A DNA stretch of 29,898 nt. Origin: JAFGTP01 sp964472715 (GTDB taxonomy: Bacteria > Fidelibacterota > UBA2242 > JAFGTP01). This document shows positions 1-6,494 of the stretch, in pieces. The stretch spans positions 1-29,898 of the forward strand of contig CAYYMT010000038.1 of assembly GCA_964472715.1 (NCBI GenBank), written 5' to 3'. Every line of letters starts with the position of its first letter. The stretch's first letter is position 1. The position numbers were made by a program, and so were the translations under genes. Below the pieces are notes generated by a model. It saw only the letters and a list, made by a program, of their open reading frames with translations. It was not told the DNA's origin and did no database searches.

Positions 1-765
1 TGTTTCCAGCAGCTGAATGTCACCAACGGTATTAAGGAAAACATTGGGATTTCCCAAAACCCAACTGACGGCATGATAAATCGCTTTTTCATCATCCAGA
101 GGATTATACCAGGTGTTGTATTTTTTGTGTTTTGCCAGTCCCTTTCCCCGGCGGGCGATTGATTTTATAGTCTGAATAGCGACATTTTTCATGAGGCAGG
201 TTTTTTCCAATGTATTGTAATCCGCCGCATATTCGGGATTTTTCATCATTGTGTAATTATAGGGGAGCAGCACGGAATCAAAGTCAAATTCCGATAAACT
301 TTTCAGATGCAGTTTTGGCGCTGCCAGGCCATGACCGGTGACGCCCAGAAATCGCACCAGGCCTTCTTCTTTGGCTTCCACAAACGCATCAATCGCTCCG
401 CCGGCGCCAAAGGCCTCGTCCCATTCTTCCTGAGTGTGCAGTTCATGCATCTGCCAGAGGTCGATTTGATCAACCTTTAATCGTTCCAGTGACTGATGTA
501 ATTCTTCTTTGGCGGTCTGATAGGTTCTGCCGTCGGCTTTTGTAGCCAGAAAAAAATCCTTGCGATGGTCTTTCATCCAGGCGCCGATCCGTTTTTCTGA
601 ATCCCCGTAAGTTGAGCCGGTGTCGATATGATTGACATTATATTTTAATAAAATATCCAGAACACGATCTGCTTCTTCCTGTGTCACTTCCCACAAAGAC
701 GCGCCACCGAATATTGTTCGTGTACTTTGATGTCCGGTTTTTCCAAATTCCATTTTCTGTATCAT
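1..765 (-). CDS. Aldo/keto reductase, C-terminal end beyond the window
   Basis: The reverse strand encodes 255 residues and runs off the left edge, so only the C-terminal part is missing. It is an aldo/keto reductase, an NAD(P)H-dependent oxidoreductase with a TIM-barrel fold, probably cytosolic. The catalytic tetrad can be placed: Asp48 and Tyr53 in the DTGSTYG segment, Lys76 in ATKADGR and His107 in LWQMHEL. The start follows a good Shine-Dalgarno sequence (GGAG, 5 bases before ATG); a second in-frame Met lies four codons in. No signal peptide is visible. The substrate cannot be deduced, since family members act on sugars, aldehydes or ketones. It is divergent from the beta-lactamase gene and shares no operon with it. 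Confidence 0.88.
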   Translation of the reverse strand, partial: MIQKMEFGKTGHQSTRTIFGGASLWEVTQEEADRVLDILLKYNVNHIDTGSTYGDSEKRIGAWMKDHRKDFFLATKADGRTYQTAKEELHQSLERLKVDQIDLWQMHELHTQEEWDEAFGAGGAIDAFVEAKEEGLVRFLGVTGHGLAAPKLHLKSLSEFDFDSVLLPYNYTMMKNPEYAADYNTLEKTCLMKNVAIQTIKSIARRGKGLAKHKKYNTWYNPLDDEKAIYHAVSWVLGNPNVFLNTVGDIQLLET

Positions 766-998
766 AATTACTCCTTGCTTATTTGTTTTTAAACCTAAAG
801 GATTCCCCTTAAAATTGCAAAAAAAAGAGGAAAAAGAAGATAGTAGGCCCGGATCTATCCAATATAGTTCGATGAAATATAAAACATCCCTGAATTTTAT
901 TAATTATTGTCGCTTTTGGGACAGCCTCGACTGGTTGGAGCCTGGTAATGACTTCGATCATTCTGTCCTGAGCAAAACAACGGGTTCTCAAAGCGTGT

Positions 999-1047
999 CC
1001 CCCTTTGCAAAGAGCCTGTCCCGAGACTTCGGGAGGGAACAAGGGGG
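999..1047. repeat. Nested inverted repeat, probably a degenerate dispersed intergenic element
   Basis: The outer arms are CCCCCTTTG (999-1007) and CAAGGGGG (1040-1047). Inside them lies a compact hairpin with arms TCCCGA (1019-1024) and TCGGGA (1029-1034) around a GACT loop. The two-level symmetry resembles small palindromic intergenic elements. No second copy is seen in this window, so its repeat status is inference. It has no T-run and is therefore not a classical intrinsic terminator. Confidence 0.45.
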
Positions 1048-1106
1048 TTGTGAAACTGATGTAAAATGAACTATTTTCTCAGATTGAGTTCATGTTAAAT
1101 AATTTA

Positions 1107-1135
1107 TTGACCATTGTTTTTTTGATGTTTACTGT
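1107..1135 (+). promoter_or_regulatory. Weak sigma-70-like promoter candidate for the beta-lactamase gene
   Basis: TTGACC (1107-1112) is followed after 17 bases by TACTGT (1130-1135), which would place the transcription start about 35 bases before the ATG at 1179. The -10 match is only 4 of 6, so this is tentative. Confidence 0.3.
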
Positions 1136-1178
1136 TATAGGAAATTGTAAATTTGCCTTAATTTAACCGGGAATTATT

Positions 1179-1907
1179 ATGAAAAAATTAGCAATTATCT
1201 TATCAATCCTTTTATCAATGACAATTTACGGACAAAGCATCCAAATCAATCCGGACATTGACCTCATTGCCATCGGAGATTCAGTGTTTGTTCACACCAC
1301 CTGGGAAACCAGCGAACAGTGGGGCCGCTTCCCCAGCAACGGCATGATCATTATCAAATCCGGCCGTGCCGTCATGATCGATACGCCTTTTGATAATTCT
1401 AAAACAGAGATCATCTATAACTATTTGCGGGATTCCATGGATGTCAAAATTGAAACCCACATCGCCGGTCATTTTCATGAGGACTGTATTGGAGGCCTGG
1501 AATTTTTGCATGATAAAGGAGTAAAGTCCATCGCTTCAAATCTCACCATTGCAAAATGTAAAGAAGACTCCCTGGAGGTTCCTGATATTGGTTTTGATAC
1601 AGCCTATGATCTTGATTTTTATGGTAAAGAACTGTCCTGCCGTTTCTTCGGCGGCGGCCATAGTTTTGACAATATTGTGGTCTGGCTGCCCGATGATCAT
1701 ATACTCTTTGGCGGTTGTCTGATAAAATCCATGAATTCCCGGTCACTTGGTAATCTAAGCGATGCGGTTGTGGATGAATGGGATAAGACGGTGGAAAAAG
1801 TTATGGCAACTTATCCGGATATGAAGATCGTTGTGCCGGGACATGGCCGGTTTGGCGGGAAGGAATTATTGGAACATACCGTGGAATTGGTGAAAAAAAT
1901 ATTTTAA
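1179..1907 (+). CDS. Subclass B1 metallo-beta-lactamase
   Basis: The 242-residue protein has an N-terminal signal peptide (about residues 1-19), so export to the periplasm is expected. It has the full B1 zinc-ligand set: His98, His100 and Asp102 in HFHEDC, His161 in GGGHSFDN, Cys180 in GGCLIKS and His222 in PGHG. These correspond to standard H116/H118/D120, H196, C221 and H263. Lys183 (K224) and Asn192 (N233), which bind substrate in B1 enzymes, are also present. Cys103 after the Asp resembles the CcrA type. B1 enzymes hydrolyse penicillins, cephalosporins and carbapenems with two zinc ions. Length is normal. No integron, IS or transfer gene is nearby, which suggests a resident chromosomal gene. 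Actual beta-lactam activity is inferred, not shown. The next gene starts 18 bases downstream. Confidence 0.93.
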   Translation: MKKLAIILSILLSMTIYGQSIQINPDIDLIAIGDSVFVHTTWETSEQWGRFPSNGMIIIKSGRAVMIDTPFDNSKTEIIYNYLRDSMDVKIETHIAGHFHEDCIGGLEFLHDKGVKSIASNLTIAKCKEDSLEVPDIGFDTAYDLDFYGKELSCRFFGGGHSFDNIVVWLPDDHILFGGCLIKSMNSRSLGNLSDAVVDEWDKTVEKVMATYPDMKIVVPGHGRFGGKELLEHTVELVKKIF

Positions 1908-1925
1908 AGAGATAAAGGACAAAGA

Positions 1926-2345
1926 ATGAAGTTAGATAATGAAGAACAATTAATCATTGATGAATTAGAAAAAGATAATATAGAACTTCGGGACCCTACT
2001 CCTGAAATTGAGAAAACTGCTTTAGAAAATGTAACCTTTGCAATTATGGATGTGCAATGGATGAATAACAACAAAGAGATTATATTTTCCAGTTGGGAAG
2101 GACCATCTTACTGGGCAGAAAATGTTCAACATTCATTAAAACTGCACAATATTAAAAGCGCCGAAACAAAGACAATATGGCAGTCGGCTAATAGTGAGGT
2201 TTATCCTGACGAAGTAGGTGTTTCTGAAAATGATAAGATCGCATTTGTGGCAGGGATTCACCAGGGAGTCAGGAAAATTTGTGTCATTAATCCCGATGGA
2301 ACCGGTTTCGAAGTTCCTGACAAAGATATTTTCCAAAATTATTAA
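1926..2345 (+). CDS. Small hypothetical protein with a TolB/PD40-like propeller blade
   Basis: The 139-residue protein has no signal peptide or membrane segment. The first 30 residues are acidic and probably helical. The C-terminal half resembles one or two blades of TolB/PD40-type beta-propellers: the stretch VRKICVINPDGTG near residues 114-126 matches the typical '..I.vinpDGTg' blade ending, and NNKEIIFSSWEG near 48-59 resembles another strand pair. A full propeller needs about 300 residues, so this is either a fragment of a larger gene or a small protein that oligomerises. The start has a plausible AAAGGA ribosome site. It lies 18 bases after the beta-lactamase gene and is probably co-transcribed. 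The function is unknown. Confidence 0.6.
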   Translation: MKLDNEEQLIIDELEKDNIELRDPTPEIEKTALENVTFAIMDVQWMNNNKEIIFSSWEGPSYWAENVQHSLKLHNIKSAETKTIWQSANSEVYPDEVGVSENDKIAFVAGIHQGVRKICVINPDGTGFEVPDKDIFQNY

Positions 2346-2437
2346 TAATCTCCTTCTTTATTTGAGTTTTTCCCGGCAAAAACCTATTTTCAAATATTAT
2401 AAAAGATACTCTTTAAAAATTAACTGACGGGGAAACC

Positions 2438-3691
2438 ATGAATACAAAGCACTGTTTTCTACGCTTGCTGGTATTCTGTTTAATTATCACCAGTATTTTG
2501 TCAGCCCGGGTGGATGAAAGCCTGGAATTGCCGGAGGGTTTCAAAGCCTATATTTTTGCGGACAATCTGGGACGGGCGCGCCATATCACTGTCAATGACA
2601 ATGGTGATGTCTATGTGGCGCTGCGTGAATTGAAAAACGGCAAGGGCCTTGTCGCGCTTCGTGATACGGACAATGATCATATTGCTGATGAAAAGGAATA
2701 CTTTTTTGATCAGCCGGGAACCGGTATTCACTGGAAATCCCCCTGGCTCTATTTCGCGCCGGACACAGCTGTTTATCGAATGAAAATTACCGGAAATGAA
2801 TTATTGCCAAAGGGAGAACCGGAACAAATTGTACGGGGATTACCACTTCAACGACAACATGCCGCCAAGACCATGGCTTTTGACAATGAGGGTAATCTCT
2901 ATCTCAATATTGGTGCCCCGGCCAATGCCTGCCAGGAAGATATGCGCACACCTGGATCACCTGGTATTGACCCGTGTCCATTATTGGAAAATTACGGTGG
3001 CATCTGGCGCTTTGATGCCGCGGAGCCTGGACAATACCAGGCGGATGCATACCATTTTGCCACGGGTTTGCGACATTGTGTCGCTATTGACTGGAATTCC
3101 AATGATGGGAATCTTTATGTCGTCCAGCACGGCCGGGACCAGTTGTACTCCCTGTGGAAAAAATTATATTCAAAAGAGGACAATGCCAGGCTGCCGGCAG
3201 AAGAATTTCTGCGTGTGCAAGAGGGATCAGATTTTGGCTGGCCTTATTGCTATTATGACCACCACCAAAACAAAAAAGTTCTGGCTCCTGAATATGGCGG
3301 TGACGGTAAAAAAGTTGGCCGCTGTGCCGATGCTGAAGACCCCCTGATCGGTTTCCCGGCCCACTGGGCGCCTAATGATTTGCTGTTTTACACAGGGGAT
3401 CAATTTCCCGGCCATTACCATAATGGCGCATTCACCGCTTTTCACGGATCATGGAACCGGTCGCCTTTCCCGCAGGAAGGCTATCGTGTGGTATTCGTTC
3501 CTTTTAAAAATGGAGAACCAAAACAGGACTGGGAAAGCTTTGCCAATGGTTTCTCCGGCGCTGAAGACTTGGAAAGTCCCTATGAGGCGGATTACCGGCC
3601 TATGGGTCTGGCGCAATCTCCTGATGGTTCCCTGTACATCACCGATTCAGTCAAAGGGCGGGTCTGGAAGATTGTCTATGACAGGCTTTGA
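2438..3691 (+). CDS. Secreted PQQ-type sugar/sorbosone dehydrogenase-like beta-propeller
   Basis: The 417-residue protein has a signal peptide of about 22 residues. The mature part matches the glucose/L-sorbosone dehydrogenase family (COG2133 type), six-bladed propellers that oxidise sugars with PQQ in the periplasm. Recognisable segments are QHAAKTMAFDNEGNLYLNIG from residue 140 (His141 and Lys144 sit where the active-site His and a cofactor contact usually lie), PANACQ, ATGLRHCVAIDW with Arg212, VVQHGRDQL near 228-236, SDFGWPYCY and FTAFHGSWNR. The start has a GGGG ribosome site. No PQQ biosynthesis genes are in the window, so cofactor supply is unknown. The exact substrate cannot be stated. 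A non-catalytic propeller is possible but less likely given the conserved residues. Confidence 0.82.
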   Translation: MNTKHCFLRLLVFCLIITSILSARVDESLELPEGFKAYIFADNLGRARHITVNDNGDVYVALRELKNGKGLVALRDTDNDHIADEKEYFFDQPGTGIHWKSPWLYFAPDTAVYRMKITGNELLPKGEPEQIVRGLPLQRQHAAKTMAFDNEGNLYLNIGAPANACQEDMRTPGSPGIDPCPLLENYGGIWRFDAAEPGQYQADAYHFATGLRHCVAIDWNSNDGNLYVVQHGRDQLYSLWKKLYSKEDNARLPAEEFLRVQEGSDFGWPYCYYDHHQNKKVLAPEYGGDGKKVGRCADAEDPLIGFPAHWAPNDLLFYTGDQFPGHYHNGAFTAFHGSWNRSPFPQEGYRVVFVPFKNGEPKQDWESFANGFSGAEDLESPYEADYRPMGLAQSPDGSLYITDSVKGRVWKIVYDRL

Positions 3692-3718
3692 TTAAAACAA
3701 AATGCAGGTTAAATCAAT

Positions 3719-3823
3719 ATGTGGTTTATACGGTTCCTTTTTCAATGGCATTACAGCATGATCAAGTATATTATTTACGGTATTATCACGGCGCTGATCT
3801 GCAAGCCAAAAAATGATTTCTGA
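3719..3823 (+). CDS. Possible 34-residue hydrophobic peptide
   Basis: An ORF of 34 codons begins 27 bases after the dehydrogenase stop. It encodes a peptide rich in aromatic and aliphatic residues (MWFIRFLFQW..., then YIIYGIITALIC) that could form one membrane helix with a basic end. The ribosome site is weak (AGGTT, 9 bases upstream). There is no family resemblance. It may be spurious, and nothing else shows that it is expressed. Confidence 0.18.
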   Translation: MWFIRFLFQWHYSMIKYIIYGIITALICKPKNDF

Positions 3824-3921
3824 ATTATTCAATCAAGAATCAGTAGTTTATAATTCCACCATCCGGTTCATTTGATTTTAAGGGCATCTCATGATAATTT
3901 AGTTTTATAGAAGGTTAAAAT

Positions 3922-4950
3922 ATGATAAACAGAAGAGATATCATCAAATTTATATTTGCTTCCACGATTCCGGGTTTTCCAACGGTTTTATCTCCATTCA
4001 AAGAGAGGATATCCATGAATGAACAATCTGACTATCAACCGAATTATTTAAAATTACATCAAACCGGAGAATTGAAAAGACGGGGTGAATTATTGTGGGC
4101 AATGATGAAAAACTGCCGGCTCTGTCCGAGAAACTGTCAGGTTAACCGTCTCAAGGGCGAAAAGGGTGTCTGCCGGGCAGATTCAAAATTGAAAATTGCC
4201 TCTTTTCATGCCCATTTTGGCGAAGAAGCGCCGCTGGTAGGCAAAGGCGGGTCGGGAACGATTTTTATAAGTCATTGCAGTCTGCGCTGTGTCTTTTGTA
4301 TCAACTGGGAAACCAGCCATGGTGGTGCCGGAAAAAATTATTCCCTGAAGGAATTTGCAGATATGATGCTGGCTCTTCAGAAACAAGGTTGTGAAAATAT
4401 CAATTTTGTGACTCCGACACATTATTTGGCTCACATCCTTTTAGCATTGGACATTGCCGTTGAAAAAGGACTGCATCTGCCGGTAATTTACAATACACAT
4501 GGTTGGGAACGGACAGAAATACTAAAATATCTGGACGGAATTGTAGATGTTTATTTACCGGATTTTAAATATTCTGAAAATAAAATGGCAATCAAATACT
4601 CCAGCAATGCAGATAATTATGTCGAACTGACCAGGGCGGCGTTCCTGGAAATGCACCGGCAGGCTGGCATTGCAAAACCGGACAAAGATGGACTGGTAAA
4701 AAAAGGATTGATGATTCGGCACCTGGTGATGCCCAATAATGTCAGCGGGTCGAAAGCAGTAATGGAATGGATTGCAGAAAATTTACCCAAAAATACCTAT
4801 GTCAATATTATGTCACAATACCGGCCAATGTACCGGGCCTTTGACTATTCTGAAATCGCCAGGGGAATAACCGAGCGGGAATATACAGATGTTGTTGAAT
4901 ATGCAAAAAAACTTGGATTGACTGATCTTGAAATTCAGGGGCATTACTGA
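3922..4950 (+). CDS. PflA-like radical SAM protein with a possible Tat signal
   Basis: The 342-residue protein belongs to the radical SAM group related to pyruvate formate-lyase activating enzymes (COG1313-like or the AmmeMemoRadiSam type). The SAM/[4Fe-4S] motif is C119-x3-C123-x2-C126 in HCSLRCVFC. A second cysteine group lies ahead of it (C65, C68, C72, C84, in CRLCPRNC and GVC) and probably holds another metal. Downstream segments THGWE and YLPDFKY fit the family. As annotated, the protein begins MINRRDIIKFIFAS, a twin-arginine-like signal, which is odd for an enzyme that uses cytosolic SAM. An internal start at Met32 (4015) has an equally good ribosome site and would give a purely cytosolic protein of 311 residues. 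The substrate is unknown, and no partner glycyl-radical enzyme lies nearby. Confidence 0.85.
   Translation: MINRRDIIKFIFASTIPGFPTVLSPFKERISMNEQSDYQPNYLKLHQTGELKRRGELLWAMMKNCRLCPRNCQVNRLKGEKGVCRADSKLKIASFHAHFGEEAPLVGKGGSGTIFISHCSLRCVFCINWETSHGGAGKNYSLKEFADMMLALQKQGCENINFVTPTHYLAHILLALDIAVEKGLHLPVIYNTHGWERTEILKYLDGIVDVYLPDFKYSENKMAIKYSSNADNYVELTRAAFLEMHRQAGIAKPDKDGLVKKGLMIRHLVMPNNVSGSKAVMEWIAENLPKNTYVNIMSQYRPMYRAFDYSEIARGITEREYTDVVEYAKKLGLTDLEIQGHY
4002..4017 (+). promoter_or_regulatory. Internal ribosome binding site offering an alternative start for the radical SAM gene
   Basis: AGAGAGG (4002-4008) lies six bases before an in-frame ATG at 4015 (Met32). The upstream start at 3922 has AGAAGG at seven bases. 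Both are plausible, so the gene may yield a Tat-signal form and a signal-less form. Confidence 0.45.
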
Positions 4951-5022
4951 TCCTTTATTTTAGAATAAACAGGCATCGTAATTTTATAAAAAATAGCGGA
5001 TATTTTGATTTATATCACAAAT

Positions 5023-5055
5023 TTTGATTGCTGTTTTGATTTCTTTCTATTTTTG
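5023..5055 (+). promoter_or_regulatory. Bacteroidota-type promoter for gltX
   Basis: TTTG (5023-5026) and TATTTTTG (5048-5055) match the Bacteroidota promoter pattern TTTG / TAnnTTTG, with a 21-base spacer. Transcription would start around 5062, some 40 bases before the gltX ATG. The surrounding 154-base spacer (4951-5104) is AT-rich and also carries three copies of TTTTGATT. Confidence 0.4.
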
Positions 5056-5104
5056 AATAATATTACTCATTAAGTGAAATAGAAAACTAACGGAAAGAAT
5101 ATAT

Positions 5105-6478
5105 ATGTCAAAACAGGAAATCAGAGTAAGATTCGCTCCCAGTCCCACCGGCGCTTTGCATTTGGGGGGCGCGCGAACAGCCATTTATAACTGGCTTTTT
5201 GCCAAATCCAATCATGGTCAATTTTTACTTCGCATCGAAGATACCGACGCCAAACGCTCCCGGCCGGAATTGGTTGATCAGATCATGGAATCTTTGCAAT
5301 GGCTCGGATTGAGCTGGGATGAACCGCCGGTTTACCAGTCAAAAAGATTGAATATCTACCAGGAATATCTGCAACAATTGTTGGCCAACAAAAGCGCTTT
5401 TTATTGTACCTGCAGTACACCTGAACCGGAATGCAATTGTTTTGCGAATCAAAGGGAAATAGTTAGGAACCTGAGTCATTTTGAAAGTTATACGGTTAAA
5501 TTCAAAGTTCCGGCAGGAAAGACACGCTGGCAGGATAAAATTTATGGTGAGATAGAAGTCAATAACCAGGAAATTGAGGATTTTGTTATTTTGCGAAGCA
5601 ACGGCATGCCGACCTATCAATTGGCTGTCGTGGTGGATGACCTGGAAATGAAAATATCACATGTCATTCGCGGTGAAGACCATATATCCAACACACCCAA
5701 GCAAATCCTGCTGATACAAGCCCTCGATAAATCAGTGCCGGCTTATGCCCATTTGCCTTTGCTATTCGGCAGCGATGGCAAACGCCTGAGTAAACGGCAT
5801 GGGGCTTCGGGAGTGGATGAATTCAGAGCAATGGGTTATCCGTCAGTAGCGGTTTTTAATTATCTGGCCTTATTGGGATGGTCCCCCAAAAACGGTCAGG
5901 AGGTGATGAATCCAAAATCAATAATCAAGCAATTTTCCTTAAATAATATTTCAAAAAAAGCCGCTATTTTTGATATTAAAAAACTGGAATGGATCAGCAG
6001 TAAACACTTTAAACAGTTTGAGCTAAAGGACATCAGGCCGGAATTATGTCAGGGATTCAAGGAAGCCGGATATATTTCAGACCCTGAAAATGAATGTGAA
6101 AATGACTATGTGACCCAGGTGGTAAAATTATTAAAGAACAGGGCGCGGACTTTTGAAGATATCAAGACCTGGGCGCGATATTTTTTCTTTCCTCCTGTGG
6201 AGTTTGATAAGGCGGCTGTAGCAAAAAACTGGTCACCGGAATTGATACAAAAAATGCTTTCCAAATTGCAATCAATAGATTCCTGGAATAAGCAAAATAT
6301 TGAACAATCTTTACGGGATTTGGCCGCGGAAAATGAAGTTAAAGCCGGGCAGGTCATTCATCCTTTCAGATTAGCCATTACCGGTTACGGAGTCAGTCCG
6401 GATATTTTTTTAATAACGGAAATGATTGGTAAAGAAAGTACACTGTTAAGATTAAATAACGCATTGAAAACCTTATAA
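5105..6478 (+). CDS. gltX: Glutamyl-tRNA synthetase
   Basis: The 457-residue class I aminoacyl-tRNA synthetase charges tRNA with glutamate in the cytosol. The N-terminal FAPSPTGALHLGG carries the HIGH-type signature (HLGG, residues 19-22), and KRLSK (226-230) is the KMSKS-type loop. RIEDTD (43-48) and RGEDHISNT (189-197) are typical of GluRS/GlnRS. A cysteine group CTC...CNC (101-112) could bind zinc, as in some bacterial GluRS. Length is typical for a discriminating or non-discriminating GluRS; the sequence alone does not tell which. The gene has its own promoter candidate, and its stop is 16 bases before the outer membrane protein gene, so the two may be co-transcribed. Confidence 0.96.
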   Translation: MSKQEIRVRFAPSPTGALHLGGARTAIYNWLFAKSNHGQFLLRIEDTDAKRSRPELVDQIMESLQWLGLSWDEPPVYQSKRLNIYQEYLQQLLANKSAFYCTCSTPEPECNCFANQREIVRNLSHFESYTVKFKVPAGKTRWQDKIYGEIEVNNQEIEDFVILRSNGMPTYQLAVVVDDLEMKISHVIRGEDHISNTPKQILLIQALDKSVPAYAHLPLLFGSDGKRLSKRHGASGVDEFRAMGYPSVAVFNYLALLGWSPKNGQEVMNPKSIIKQFSLNNISKKAAIFDIKKLEWISSKHFKQFELKDIRPELCQGFKEAGYISDPENECENDYVTQVVKLLKNRARTFEDIKTWARYFFFPPVEFDKAAVAKNWSPELIQKMLSKLQSIDSWNKQNIEQSLRDLAAENEVKAGQVIHPFRLAITGYGVSPDIFLITEMIGKESTLLRLNNALKTL

Positions 6479-6494
6479 AAGAGAGCTGAAAATC

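Larger units (their letters stand above)
766..1178. other. Intergenic spacer between divergent genes
   Basis: This 413-base stretch separates the leftward reductase from the rightward beta-lactamase. It holds no convincing gene: the small ORFs on both strands lack family features. It contains a nested palindromic element near 999-1047, preceded by a segment around 961-990 (TTCTGTCCTGAGC) that resembles a degraded copy of an intergenic repeat I associate with environmental genomes. The last 75 bases are AT-rich and hold a weak promoter candidate. Confidence 0.6.

Noticed and set aside
815..1069. ORFs on both strands in the spacer before the beta-lactamase gene
   Set aside because: They overlap the palindromic element, have no ribosome site or family features, and show low-complexity sequence.
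1179..1907. Recent horizontal acquisition of the beta-lactamase gene
   Set aside because: Base composition looks like the neighbours and no mobile-element ends flank the gene; the nearby palindrome alone is not enough.
2796..3347. 183-codon ORF on the + strand in another frame
   Set aside because: It lies inside the sugar dehydrogenase-like gene, has no ribosome site, and its sequence has no family resemblance.
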